DNA of 64,000 bases, taken from the NCBI GenBank assembly GCA_024760905.1, contig JALRMN010000028.1:80001-144000 (forward strand), given 5' to 3'. The DNA comes from Plotosus lineatus. Lineage: Eukaryota > Chordata > Actinopteri > Siluriformes > Plotosidae. This document shows, piece after piece, positions 1 through 11,394 of this stretch (positions within the stretch are counted from its first letter, which is position 1; each line of letters starts with the position of its first letter). Both the position numbers and the translations under genes were made by a program. Under the pieces are notes generated by a model. That model was given only the letters and a program-made list of their open reading frames with translations. It made no database searches and had not been told where the DNA came from.

Positions 1-14
1 GTAGGCAATGTAAT

Positions 15-743
15 TTGAAGGAAGTCAGTGACTGCAAAGTAGTAGTGGGTGAGAGTATTGCCAAACAGCATAGGATGGTGGTGTGCAGGATGACGCTGAT
101 GGTGAGAAAGGTGAAAAAGGCAAAGGCAGAGCAGAAGACAAAGTGGTGGAAGCTGAAAAAGGAAGAGTGTCGTGTTGTCTTCAAGGAGGAGTTGAAACAG
201 GCGTTGGGTAGTCAGGGAGTGCTTACAGATGACTGCACAACCACAGCCAATGTGATCAGGGAGACCGGTAGGAGAGTACTTGGTGTGTCCTCGGGAAGGA
301 AAGTAGATAAGGACACTTGGTGGTGGAATGAGGAAGTGCAGGAGTGTGTACAAAAGAAGAGGTTAGCTAAGAAGAAGTGGGACACAGAGAGGACCGAAGA
401 GAGTAAACAGGAGTACAGGGAGACAAAGCGTAAGGCGAAGGTAGCGGTGTCAAAGGCCAAACAGAGGGCATATGATGACTTGTATGATAGGTTGGACAGT
501 AAGGAGGGAGAAAATGATTTATACAGGTTAGCACAGCAGAGAAATAGAGATGGGAAAGACATGCAGCAAGTTCGATTGATAAAGGACAGAGAGGGAAATG
601 TATTGACTGATGACAGAAGTGTGCTGGGAAGATGGAAAGAGCACTTTGAAGAGCTGATGAATGAGGAAAATGAGAGAGAAAAAAGAGTAGAAGGGGTGAC
701 TGTTGAGGACCAGGAAGTAGCACGATTAGTAAGGGAGAAGTGA
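15..743 (+). pseudogene. RTE ORF fragment: linker between endonuclease and RT
   Basis: The 242-codon frame is Lys/Glu-rich (AKAEQKTKWWKLKKEE near the start) and has the conserved block TWWWNEEVQECVQKK. It is colinear with the same region of copies D, E, G and H. It ends by frameshift, where copy H continues into the RT (KISKGEVRRALKRM). It is part of one polyprotein with the next two frames, not a separate gene. Confidence 0.85.
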
Positions 744-1702
744 GGAGGGAATTGAAGAGGATGAAGAGCGGAAAGGCAGTTGGCCCTGATGACATACCAG
801 TTGAGGTATGGAAGTGTCTAGGAGAGGTAGCAGTAGATTTTCTGACAAGAATATTCAACAAGGTCTTAGAAAGTGAGCAGATGCCGGAGGAATGGAGGAG
901 AAGTGTGCTTGTGCCCATTTTTAAGAACAAGGGAGATGTACAGAGTTGTGGCAACTACAGAGGGATAAAGTTGATGAGCCATACAATGAAGTTATGGGAA
1001 AGAATAGTGGAAGCTAGACTAAGAGTAGAGGTCAGCATTTGTGAACAACAGTTTGGTTTCATGCCAAGAAAGAGCACCAGAGATGCAGTGTTTGCTTTGA
1101 GGATGTTAATAGAGAAGTACAGGGAAGGTCAGAAGGAGCTGCATTGCGCCTTTATGGATCTGGAGAAAGCATATGACAGGGTGCCGAGAGAAGAACTGTG
1201 GTATTGTATGAGGAAGTCTGGAATGGCAGAGAAGTATGTTAGAGTGGTGCAGAACATGTATGAAAGATGTAAGACAGTTGTGAGATGTGCTGTCTGTGTG
1301 ACAGAAGAGTGCAAGGTGGAGGTGGGACTGCATCAAGGGTCAGCTCTCAGCCCCTTCTTGTTTGCTATGGTGATGGACAGGCTGAAAGATGAGGTTAGAC
1401 AAGAATCTCCATGGACTATAATGTTTGCAGATGACATTGTGATCTGTAGTGAGAGCAGAGAACAAGTGGAGGAAAATCTAGAGAGGTGGAGGTATGCCCT
1501 GGAAAGGAGGGGAATGAAGGTTAGTCTCAGTAAGACAGAATACATGTGTGTGAACGACAAGGACCCAAGAGGAATGGTGAGGTTACGGGGGGCAGAGATA
1601 AAGAAGGTGGAGGATTTTAAGTACTTAGGCTCAACAATCCAGAGCAATGGAGAGTGTCGAAAAGAGGTGAAGAAGCGCGTGCAGGCAGGTTGGAATGGAT
1701 GA
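740..1702 (+). pseudogene. RTE reverse transcriptase domain fragment
   Basis: This frame holds the RT core: SGKAVGPDDIP, then NYRGIKLMSHTMKLWERI, CAFMDLEKAYDRVP with the first catalytic Asp, HQGSALSPFLF, and MFADDIVIC with the catalytic Asp pair. It continues into FKYLGSTIQSNGE and stops at a TGA where other copies encode Trp. In an active element this enzyme copies element RNA at a nicked target site. All catalytic motifs are present, but the reading frame is broken on both sides. Confidence 0.9.
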
Positions 1703-2172
1703 AGAAAAGTGTGATGTGTGATAGGAGAGTATCGGCAGGAATGAAGGGAAAAGTGTACAAGACGTTGATGAGGCCAGAGATGTTGTATGGTTTAGAGTCA
1801 GTGGCCCTGGGGAAAAGACAGGAGTCAGAGTTGGAGGCAGCAGAGATGAAAATGTTGAGGTTCTCTTTGGGAGTAACGAGGATGGATAGGATCAGAAACG
1901 AGTACATCAGAGGGACAGCACATGTTAGATGTTTTGGAGACAAAGTCAGAGAGGCTAGATTGAGATGGTTTGGACATGTTCAGAGGAGGGATAGTGAGTA
2001 TATTGGTAGTAGGATGCTGAGGTTGGAACTACCAGGCAGAAGGCCCAGAGGAAGACCAAAGAGAAGATTTATGGATGTGGTGAAGGCGGACATGAAGGTC
2101 GTTGGAGTAAGAGTAGAAGATGCAGAGGATAGGGAGATATGGAGGCAGATCATTTGCTGTGGCAACCCCTGA
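1654..2172 (+). pseudogene. RTE C-terminal region fragment
   Basis: This frame encodes the conserved tail of the RTE protein: KGKVYKTLMRPEMLYGLE, RFSLGVTRMDRIRNEYIRG, LRWFGHVQRRDSEYIG and a basic GRRPRGRPKRRF block. It ends in [10 protein letters not shown] just before the 3' UTR. Copies D, E, G and H end in the same way, which fixes the natural protein end. The role of this region is not known to me beyond being part of the LINE protein. Confidence 0.85.
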
Positions 2173-2254
2173 AGGGAACAGCCGAAAGAAAAAGAAGAAG
2201 AAGAAGAGTCTGATTCTGACTGATCTCAAAATTGTGGCTGCAAGCCCCACTGTC

Positions 2255-2505
2255 AACATTTAGTTACTGGTGTCCCCCCAGTGTAGCAAACTGGGTTATC
2301 AAAGGACACCCATGTTTCTCACTTTCTGTGGTGAGAGGTTCATGTACAAAAAAAAAAAAAAAAAGAAAAAAAAAAGAAAGTAGTCATCTGTGTGATGGCC
2401 TGGCGAGTTGTCCAGGCTGTACTCTGCCCTCACCCAGAGTCAGCTGAGATAGGCACCAGCCTCCCTGCGACCCTAATTAGTTCAGAAAATGAATGAATGA
2501 AAGGA
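2255..2505 (+). mobile_element. tRNA-headed SINE, 5'-truncated, with L2-like tail
   Basis: The body (CCCCCAGTGTAGC..AACTGGGTTATCAAAGG) matches the SINE at 2570-2904. After an A-rich run it joins a different 3' module (GTCCAGGCTGTACTCTGCCC.. CAGCTGAGATAGGC) ending in GAATGAATGA. The SINE at 23684-24034 has the same arrangement. Confidence 0.7.
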
Positions 2506-2569
2506 TTAATGACACTGCATATTTATTTATGTTTTATTTACATATTTTCATGTACTTTTTATTGATACT

Positions 2570-2904
2570 TGGGCCATGGTGGTCTCGTGGTAAAGGGCGC
2601 TGGATCGCTGATGCTAATGTTGGGGTTTCGAGTCCCACTCTCCACAAGGTTGTCACAATCCCCCGGTGCAGCTGACTAGGTTATCAAAAGCCGTCCATTC
2701 TCTCAGTGTCTGTGGTGAGAGGTTCATGTAAAAGAACCATTGCTGACTTTCGTAAAGAGGAGCTGCAAAGCCATCAGTGTGTTTCTGTCCCTTGCTAAAT
2801 AGTTGTGTCAGGAAGGGCATCCGATGTAAAATCAGATGCCAAATCAGGTGATTCACTGTGGTGATCCCTGAAAAAGAAGGGGAAAAGCCAAAAGGAAAAG
2901 AAGA
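2570..2904 (+). mobile_element. tRNA-headed SINE with RTE-type tail, full length
   Basis: It is flanked by a perfect 15-bp target duplication, CTTTTTATTGATACT, at 2555-2569 and 2905-2919. The head (GGGCCATGGTGGTCTCGTGG and a B-box-like GGTTTCGAGTCC) is tRNA-like. The 3' end (TTCACTGTGGTGATCCCTGA.. GCCAAAAGGAAAAGAAGA) matches the 3' end of the RTE elements. This implies mobilisation by RTE enzymes (inference). SINEs are transcribed from their own A and B boxes. Confidence 0.85.
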
Positions 2905-2919
2905 CTTTTTATTGATACT

Positions 2920-3562
2920 GATGTCCATCTCTCTGTCTGTCTATTATCCAGTGTCAAACATAAAGCATGCATCTTTTTTTTTTTTTTTGCTTGTTCTTCA
3001 GAAACTAGGAGCTCTGTAGAGGATCTGTTAATAAATGCTGCACTTTATATAAAACATTGATGATATTGTATAAAATGTACTTCGTATCCCATGAATTCAT
3101 CAAATAATCTTTTTTTTTAAATTACATTTACTAATTTATCTGATCCATGCAGCATTTCCTGGATGGGAAATAGTTCATATACTTTCTAGATTGTGGTAAT
3201 TCATTTTTTTTAGATTAAGTCATTAAACTGTAAATAATGAAGGTAAACATTTGTAAACATACTGAAACAACAATATTTTTCTAACTTAAAACTATCTGAC
3301 ATTTAATATTTTTAAATAATCCTACACTTCTTTAATCACATTCATTTTAAGTGATTGGTTGGCTGTCACACTTTACCAGTAATACCCTACAACTCTTCAC
3401 TTAAAAAAAAAAGAGAGAACAGTTTCAAGTGCTCTACTTTACATTTTCTCTTATCGCACCCTCCCTTCCTCTACCCTCAAGGTTGAAGTACCCTTGAGCA
3501 GGTCAACCAACTCCAAACTGCTGTCTGTGTGCCTCAGTGTGTGGTACTTCACTGGTCCAAGT

Positions 3563-3564
<2 letters not shown>
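2920..3564. other. AT-rich sequence, nothing recognised
   Basis: The stretch is AT-rich with several T runs. I see no open frame of note and no element ends. Confidence 0.5.

Positions 3565-3634
<70 letters not shown>
3565..3634. repeat. (GT)n microsatellite
   Basis: About 35 uninterrupted GT units lie at the 5' side of a SINE tail module (3636-3730). Several other SINE tails in the window also abut CA/GT runs. Confidence 0.95.
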
Positions 3635-3635
<1 letters not shown>

Positions 3636-3636
<1 letters not shown>

Positions 3637-3730
3637 GTCCTGGTGAGATGTTTAGGATGTACCCCACCCTCATCCAGAGTCAGCTGAAATGGACGCCAGC
3701 CTCCCCAGTTTTCTAATTAGTAATAAGTAT
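3636..3730 (+). mobile_element. SINE tail fragment (L2-like module)
   Basis: TGTACCCCACCCTCATCC, then AGAGTCAGCTGAAATGGACG, is the tail module shared by several SINEs here. Only the 3' part remains. Confidence 0.55.
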
Positions 3731-4090
3731 TAGTAATAATAATCATTGTGTAAGTTAAATGCAGAGGATTTCATTCCCCTTGCAGGATCAATATATAGTC
3801 GTACCTCAAATTCATACCCCTGGCAAATTTTGCTTAAAGCTACTTTTTGTCTTCCATCAAGTTTTTATTTTGACAGGAAATGACCTTGACAGGTCTGGGA
3901 CTCAAACCCAGGACGTTCTTGATGTCTAGCAGACATGGTAACAACTACACCACCAGATATTGGACTGTATCAGTCACACTAAAATGTATTGGCACCCCTG
4001 TTAAAAGCATGTTAAAAGCCTTTAAAAAATTAATTTGCTCTTGTAAGAGCCTAATATCTCTCTGAAATATTTTGAAAAGACTTTTATGGT
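3731..4090. other. Unassigned; possible old Tc1-like end
   Basis: The phrase TTGGCACCCCTGTTAAAAG near 3990 resembles terminal sequence of fish Tc1-like elements and may belong with the transposase remains downstream. Nothing else is recognised. Confidence 0.25.
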
Positions 4091-4512
4091 TTGTGTTTTG
4101 GGGAACTTTGACTTTGGCGGCTCTGTTCTAACCCTGTTTCTCTCCAGTCCTGCAGGCTCCGGTGGAGGGGTGTGGCTGACATACACGGGCGGACTGCAGT
4201 GCGCACACCTGATCCCACTTGCTCATCACCCGTGCTGTAAAGACAAGCAGCGCGTTCACCTCAGTGCCAGAAGATTGTCCGCTTCATGTCCCTGCTTTCC
4301 TGTGATCTCTTTGGCTCCTGGTTTCAATTGCACGCTCGACCAGTTTCCGCTCCGTAGTTCCCCAGTGCTTAAAGTTTTTCTGTTTCTCTTCATCACCAGC
4401 AGTTACTGTGTTTGCGCTCTGCTTAAGTGCTTCCCCTGTGAATAATAAATCATCTCTGTGTTCAATCCACACTGTATGCAGCATTCTGGGTCTGGTTGAA
4501 AGTTCATTACAC
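4090..4512 (+). mobile_element. Possible solo LTR, unclassified
   Basis: The segment is GC-richer than its surroundings and has an AATAAA-type signal (about 4441-4449) followed by a region ending near TTCATTACAC. That layout suits a solo LTR. I found no clear target duplication or inverted end, so the call is weak. Confidence 0.25.
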
Positions 4513-4689
4513 TACAGAGTGACCTTTAACTCAAATAAATAAACCAAATAATAAAAAACAAGAAAAACAAACAAACAAACAAAAACAACAAACAAAAAAA
4601 CCCAATCATACAAACAATCAAAATAAATAAATAAAGAAAAAAAAAACAAACCCATGACCACAAAATAATTATTTGAATAGAATCCACAA

Positions 4690-5090
4690 TTACTGTGCCA
4701 CAATTATTTGCACCCCTAATAATTCCTATAAAATAAATGCAATTAAAGCATTAGTCTCATTTCTACTTCAGTTTTTAAAGCTGATCAGAGTATGAACTTT
4801 TATTAATTAGTAATTAATGACTTCTTGTTTCCCTGGGGTATAATTATGATATAGCACAGAGGCCTATTTCCCTTAACCATGCTTCAACATGGGGAAAAAA
4901 AAACAAAACAAAAGAACATATTTTTTAAGTTAGGCAGATGTGTGTTAACCTTCAGAATTCAGGGAACAGCTACAAGAAAACAGATACTGAAATAAACTTG
5001 TGCCCACTGTAAAGTATGGTGGCGGATATAATGTTGTGGGCCTGTTTCTCTTCCAGAGACCTGGAAACCTTGTTAGGGTGTATGCCATCA
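4690..5090 (+). mobile_element. Tc1-like DNA transposon, part upstream of LINE insertion
   Basis: Frame-consistent coding remains at about 5010-5090 (KYGGGYNVVGLFLFQRPGN) match the Tc1 transposase region before the second catalytic Asp. The coding sequence resumes at 8611 as TLKYQDIL. The two parts read through in one frame once the LINE is taken out, which shows that the LINE split a single transposase gene. Upstream AT-rich sequence with TTGCACCCCTAATAATTCC resembles Tc1 flanks. Confidence 0.75.
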
Positions 5091-6179
5091 GTTTTTTCCA
5101 AGATGGCGCCGGGTGACCTGCAGCCAGTTACAGGAGCTCTTCAGTTTATTTTTCTTTTTTTTCTCTTTTCTATTGTATATAGGCGTGTTTTCTTATCTTT
5201 TTTCAAATTTTCTTTTTCTTTCTTCAATCCTGCATCTGGAAAACATACTTTTATGATGCTTTTGTTTTTCTGTGCACTTTTATTTTCACTTTTTGGATCG
5301 GCGTCAGGAAATTCATTCACCGACGGCTCTGAGCAATGCAGGTCTTACACATGTGAGACCCTCCTCGGCCTGCGTGCCCCCGCCCTCCTTCATGCGGAAA
5401 AGCCCGTTGTACCTGTGGACATACAGAGGAAAAGGAGAGGCTGCAGAGGGGGACGAAAGACGCGTAGGACATGTGTTCCCTCCGTCATCATGGGAAATGT
5501 CCGCGCGATCGCCAACAAGACCGAGGAGCTGGCGGCGCTGACCCGGCAGCAGAGGCAGTACCGGTACTGCAGCCTCATGTGTTTCTCAGAGACGTGGCTG
5601 AATGAACTCACACCAGACTCTGTGGTTTCTCTTCACGGATTTACACTCGCGCGCGCACATCGGAGCGTGGCGGAGAGCGGAAAGAAGAAAGGAGGGGGCG
5701 TGGCGGTCTATGTGAATGAGTGATGGTGCCACCCGGCCAACGTGCAAGTGAAGGAGCAGCTGTGCACGCGGGACCTGGAGCTGCTCGCGGTGAGCACACG
5801 GCCATATTATCTACCGAGGGAGTTTTCACACGTGATTGTGTTTTGCGTGTACATTCCACCCTCGGCTGATGCGGCGGCCGCGTGTGAACGTCTCCACAGC
5901 GCTGTCAGTCAGACACAGACTCGTCACCCCCGCGCCATGATTCTGATCAGCGGGGACTTTAACCACGCCCCTCTCTCCGCCTCTCTCCCGACGTTCACGC
6001 AATACGTGAAGTGCTTCACAAGAGACAATAAAACTCTGGACTTGTTGTATGCTAATGTGAAGGATGCTTACAGCTTCACCCCCTCCCCCCACTGGGACGA
6101 TCAGACCACAACCTGGTCTACCTGCTCCCCCAATACACACCCAGGGTGCGAAAGGAACTTGCGCAGAAGAGGTCTGTGA
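5016..6179 (+). pseudogene. L2-like LINE endonuclease region, broken
   Basis: Two frames in the same phase (5016-5723 and 5742-6179) are separated by one TGA. Only the part after about 5098 belongs to the LINE. Endonuclease-type motifs are visible: NVRAIANKTEEL, CFSETWLNE (metal-binding Glu region) and ILISGDFNHAPL (Asp/Asn catalytic block). The frame is lost near 6095, just before the expected SDH motif; SDHN can be read in another phase. The enzyme would nick target DNA to prime reverse transcription. Confidence 0.8.
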
Positions 6180-6826
6180 AAGTGTGGACCGAGGAGACCA
6201 ATGAGAGGCTTAGGGACTGTTTCCAGACCACAGACTGGAGCATGCTCTGTGACTCCTTTGGTGATGACATCGACGGCCTCACACACTGTATCACTGATTA
6301 CATGAACTTCTGCATGGACAGCACTGTGCCAACACGGAGGGTACGGTGCTTCTCCAACAACCACCCGTGGGTCACCCCTGAGCTTAAAGTCCTCCTGAAC
6401 CAGAAAAAGAGGGCTTTCATCTCGGGGGACAGAGAGGAGCAGAAGAAGGTCCAGCGTGAGCTCCAGTGGAGGATCAGGAGGGCCAAGAAGGACTATGGGA
6501 GGAAGATGGAGGAGAAACTGGCTCAGAACAACGTGCGGGACGTCTGGAGAGGACTAAAGACCATGTCTGGGCAGAGTGTCAGAGGGACAGCTGATGGTGA
6601 CCAGCGCTGGGCGGATGAACTAAACTGTTACTTCAACAGGTTTGATTCTCCCCCCTCCCCCTCTGCACCCCTCCCCCTTCCCCTCCCCTCTTCACACGTC
6701 TCCAGACCAGCTGACCCCCCCCCCTCCCCAGGCCAACTTCACTTGACTGCTACAGCCCGACAGACACATCCCCCTCCCTCTGCAGCCCACCCCAGCCCCC
6801 CCTCTCCCTCACATCAGACCAGGTGA
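6146..6826 (+). pseudogene. L2-like LINE linker fragment
   Basis: This frame continues the LINE protein from RKELAQKRSVKVW through a basic region (RRAKKDYGRKMEEKL) into a Pro/Ser-rich stretch encoded by C-runs (6650-6815). The frame breaks in the C-runs, and the RT follows in another phase. Confidence 0.75.
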
Positions 6827-7666
6827 GGAGACAGCTGAGGCGACTAAATCAGAGGAAATCTGAAGGACCTGATGGCATCAGTCCCAGGCTGCTGAGGACC
6901 TGCGCAGACCAGCTCTGTGAGGTACTATGCTACCTGTACAACCTGAGCCTCAGCCTGGAGAAGGTTCCTGTCCTATGGGAGACCTCCTGTGTGGTTCCGG
7001 TTCCCAAAACAGCTCAAGCGAAGGAACCAGCCCACTACAGACCTGTCGCCCTGACCTCCCACCTCATTAAGACCATGGAAAGGCTCCTCCTTGAACACCT
7101 CCGCTCTATGGTGAGCCCCACCCTAGACCCGCTGCAGTTTGCCTACAGGCCCAACATCGGAGTAGAAGACGCCGTCATCTACCTTCTGCAGCGGGCACTC
7201 ACCCACCTGGAGATCGCTGGCAGCGCTGTGAGGGTCATGTTCTTTGACTTCTCCAGCGCCTTCAACACCATCAGGCCAGCGCGTCTGCAGGGGAAGCTGG
7301 AGGACGTGGGAGTGGATGAGCATCTTGCTGCCTGGATTATCGACTACCTTACCAACCGTCCACAGTATGTGCGGCTGCGCGGCTGTAAGTCAAAGGTGGT
7401 AGTCTGCAGCACGGGGGCACCGCAGGGCACCGTCCTCTCACCCTTCCTTTTCAACATCTATACCTCGGACTTCATATATAGCACAGACACCTGCCACCTC
7501 CAGAAGTTCTCGGACGACTCCGCCATCGTGGGCCGTGTGTCAGAGGGGAACGAGCTGGAGTACCGGTCAGTCATCGTTGACTTTGTGGACTGGTGTGAGC
7601 GCAACCACCTGTGCTTGAACACTAGGAAGACGAAGGAGATGGTGATCGACTTCAGGAGAAGCACTC

Positions 7667-7737
<71 letters not shown>

Positions 7738-7749
7738 CACACTTACTAG
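6823..7749 (+). pseudogene. L2-like LINE reverse transcriptase fragment
   Basis: RT motifs appear in order: KSEGPDGISPRLL, HYRPVALTSHLIKTMERLL, PLQFAYRPN, MFFDFSSAFNTI (first Asp), STGAPQGTVLSPFLF, and KFSDDSAIVG (Asp pair, with FSDD in place of the usual FADD). The frame then runs into a CA repeat read as Thr-His dipeptides and ends. The enzyme motifs are intact, but the protein is cut before its C-terminal region. Confidence 0.88.
7669..7742. repeat. (CA)n microsatellite within LINE ORF
   Basis: About 36 CA units, with one AAAC interruption, lie between the RT palm and the conserved IQGQDIETVDSFKYL block. The repeat shifts the frame of what follows. It probably grew from a short ACAC stretch in the element. 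Confidence 0.95.
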
Positions 7750-8240
7750 TGAACATCCAGGGACAGGACATTGAGACAGTGGACAGTTTCAAGTACCTGG
7801 ACTGGTCCCACAACACCAACGCCCTGTACAAGAAGGGCCAGAGTCGCCTCCACCTTCTGAGGAGACTCAGGTCCTTCGGAGTATGCAGACCTCTGCTCAG
7901 GACTTTTTATGACTCTGTGGTAGCCTCTGCAATCCTCTACGCTGCCATCTGCTGGGCCCCGGGCAGCACAGAGCGGGACAGAAAGAGACTGAACAAGCTG
8001 GTCAGGAGGGCCAGCTCTGTCCTCAGCTGCCCACTGGACTCTATGGAGGAGGTGAGTGAGAGGAGGATGGTAGCAAAGCTCACATCCATCCTGGTCAACA
8101 GCTCTCACCCACTGCACCAGATTGTAGAGAAGCTGAGCAGCTCCTTCAGTGGACGACTGAGACATCCTCAGTGCAGGAAGGAGCGCTACCGCAGGTCGTT
8201 CATTCCCACCGCTGTCAGACTGTACAACTCCACTTTGTAA
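7749..8240 (+). pseudogene. L2-like LINE C-terminal fragment
   Basis: The frame encodes IQGQDIETVDSFKYL, LHLLRRLRSFGVC, a transition through WAPGS, SSHPLHQIVEKLS and RRSFIPTAVRLYNS. These are normal downstream blocks of L2-type proteins, and the stop at 8238-8240 looks natural. Between KYL and DWSHNT a few residues found in relatives seem to be missing (from family knowledge). Confidence 0.8.
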
Positions 8241-8585
8241 CTGTCTGTGAAAATACCGGTTATGTGCAATAAAAACCCCGCGCACTTTAATCAACCACAT
8301 CTACCCCACTGACTGCGAACCATATCAACCCATCTACTCTGCCCTCAGATACATGTACACTTTAATATAGGCTAGTCCACAAAGTTGCTCCCTTCTTCTC
8401 TTTTCTTTTCTTTTCTTTTATTGTTTATTAATTTATACTATTTATGTATCTACTCATTTATTTACTTATATAATATATATGTATGTGTGTATGTTTATAT
8501 TTGTATCTATTTTTGCACCCCCCCTACTGATGGTACCTCAAGAGCCTGTAACAGTGAATTTCTCCACTGTGAGATTAATAAAGCT

Positions 8586-8610
8586 GTATCTTATCTTATC
8601 TTATCTTATC
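8586..8610 (+). repeat. (TTATC)n LINE 3' tail
   Basis: Short tandem pentamers directly follow AATAAAGCTG at the LINE 3' end. Simple-repeat tails instead of poly(A) are usual for L2/CR1-group LINEs. Confidence 0.85.
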
Positions 8611-9035
8611 ATGAACACTTTGAAATATCAGGACATTTTAAATCAAATTCTGGTAGCCTCTGAAAGAAGACTGAATATGTGGCATCACTAGGTCTTTCAC
8701 CAAGATAATGACCGGAAACATGTTGCCAAATCTACACAAAATTGGTTCAGCATATAAAAAAATCAAGCTTTTCATATGGCCAAATCCGTCCTCAGAACTT
8801 AACCATAAAGAAAACCTGTAGTGTAAATTGAAAAGGAGAGTACATAACGGAAAACCCAGGACACTAGATGATCAGGAAAATTTGTGTAAAGAGTAATGGT
8901 CAAAAAGCCCTTTCTTCAACCTCATAAAGTGTTACACGAGATAAATAAGTGCAATCATGTTTGGCAAAAGGGGGTGGTACAAAGTATTAACTGCAAAGAA
9001 TTAACTCTCAATAATTCTGGCACACATGATTTCAT
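8611..9035 (+). mobile_element. Tc1-like DNA transposon, part downstream of LINE insertion
   Basis: The transposase remains continue from 5090: TLKYQDILNQILVASERR, then HQDNDRKHVAKSTQ, which contains the second catalytic Asp of the DDE triad (QDND). Stops at 8688 and near 8754 show decay. The 3' flank (GTGCAATCATGTTTGGCAAA and AATAATTCTGGCACACATG) is typical of fish Tc1 ends. Confidence 0.78.
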
Positions 9036-9036
<1 letters not shown>

Positions 9037-9074
<38 letters not shown>

Positions 9075-9510
9075 GTTTCCCAACTTATGAACATTCATTT
9101 TACGAACATCCAAAGATACGAACAGGGCTGTCCGAGGTCAAAAGTGAAAGTCAGAGTAAAATAAAATTGAACAAGTAAAAATTTAAATAGAAAAAAATCT
9201 AGAACAAGGTATGTCATAAATATAAGTATGGAATATGATTAAACATTATCCGAAAGTACACTTAATACCAGGCTCTGGCAGAGGAGTGTGGCTGGGGCGT
9301 GCTTTACACCAGAGGTCCGGGAAGAGAAGCAGAACCAATGCATTTCTGAACTCGAGCCAAAACTTTCAAAAAAAAAACAAATTGCCTCCAGCGTTATAAT
9401 GAATTGGATAAGAGTGAAACTATCTGTAAATCTGTGCTCCCCTGTGCTGTTCTTGAGAGGAACCTGGAGTTTAAACACTGGACATAATGATGATTATGTG
9501 AGATGATTAT

Positions 9511-9559
<49 letters not shown>

Positions 9560-9574
9560 GAGACAGAGAGAGAA
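9037..9574. repeat. Two (GA)n microsatellites with unassigned DNA between
   Basis: GA runs lie at 9037-9074 and 9513-9574. Between them, TTACGAACATCC and ACGAAC phrases (9085-9125) recall the TIR-element sequence at 35173, but no boundaries are visible. No supported gene lies here. Confidence 0.6.
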
Positions 9575-9614
9575 AAGTTAAACGATTTGTAAGTGTTTAA
9601 TTTCATGTCACCCG

Positions 9615-10105
9615 CAAATGCAGCCACGAGTGGGGCGCAAGCCAGTGCTCTTACTCATGCCTGTCCCAAGCCTGGATAAATGCAGAGGGTTGTGTCAGGA
9701 AGGGCATGTGACGTAAAACCTGAGCCAGATCAAATGTGCAAATCATAAATATTACCTCCAGACCGGATCAGTCGAGGCCCGGGTTAACAATGACCATCAA
9801 AGTTAACCAACAAAGTGTTGGTGGAAATTGGACTACTGTTGGTCAAAGAAGGAGCAGGAGGCGTGTCCATAGGCGGAGAGAGAAGAGGAAACGCATGAGT
9901 CTAGGACTAGGGACTTTGAATGTTGGAACTATGACAGAAAAAAGTAGAGAGCTGGCTGACATGATGCAGAGGAGGAAGGTGGACATACTGTGTGTTCAGG
10001 AGACCAGGTGGAAAGGTAGCAAGGCTAGAAGCTTAGTAGCAGGGTTTAAGCTGTTTTTTCATGGTGTGGATGGGAAGAGGGATAATAAAAAAAGTTATGT
10101 TTACT
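9615..10105 (+). mobile_element. RTE LINE copy B, 5' end only
   Basis: The 5' UTR (ATGCAGCCACGAGTGGGG.., AGGAAGGGCATGTGACGTAA) is followed by the start of the endonuclease: LGTLNVGTMTEKSRELADMM, RKVDILCVQETRWKG. The latter has the metal-binding Glu of the endonuclease. The element stops abruptly at about 10105, where another LINE fragment begins. Loss of the 3' end is unlike usual 5' truncation, so later recombination is likely. Confidence 0.82.
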
Positions 10106-10109
10106 GTTA

Positions 10110-11390
<1,281 letters not shown>

Positions 11391-11394
11391 CAAT

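Larger units (their letters stand above)
1..2207 (+). mobile_element. RTE-clade LINE, copy A, 5' end outside window
   Basis: This is the 3' two-thirds of an RTE-type non-LTR retrotransposon whose 5' part lies before the window. It encodes the linker after the endonuclease, the reverse transcriptase (RT) and a conserved C-terminal region, then a short 3' UTR ending in a GAA-rich tail (about 2185-2207). The frame is broken near 740, at a TGA at 1700-1702, and by a loss of about 5 nt just after it compared with the other copies here. The RT motif FADD is intact. Family placement is by recognition of the protein, not by a search. Confidence 0.9.
5091..8610 (+). mobile_element. L2-like LINE (Jockey superfamily), near full length
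   Basis: The element begins CCAAGATGGCGCCG (about 5098) and ends in a (TTATC)n tail at 8586-8610. It encodes an apurinic-like endonuclease, a linker, RT and a C-terminal region in order. ATCA at 5087-5090 and 8608-8611 is the likely short target duplication, partly merged with the tail repeat. Breaks are a TGA at 5721-5723, a frameshift near 6095, a frameshift in a C-rich tract (6650-6815) and a CA microsatellite inside the RT frame (7669-7742). L2 assignment is by recognition of the RT sequence. Confidence 0.85.

Noticed and set aside
2570..2680. A possible tRNA gene from A- and B-box-like sequence in SINE heads (also 17043, 36568)
   Set aside because: No cloverleaf-capable unit stands alone; the heads continue into SINE bodies with target duplications.
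4086..4445. A 119-codon frame with a hydrophobic end
   Set aside because: No family resemblance, and it overlaps a possible solo LTR; codon pattern gives no support.
5016..5097. The Met at 5016 as the LINE protein start
   Set aside because: That part belongs to the Tc1-like target; the LINE begins at about 5091-5098.
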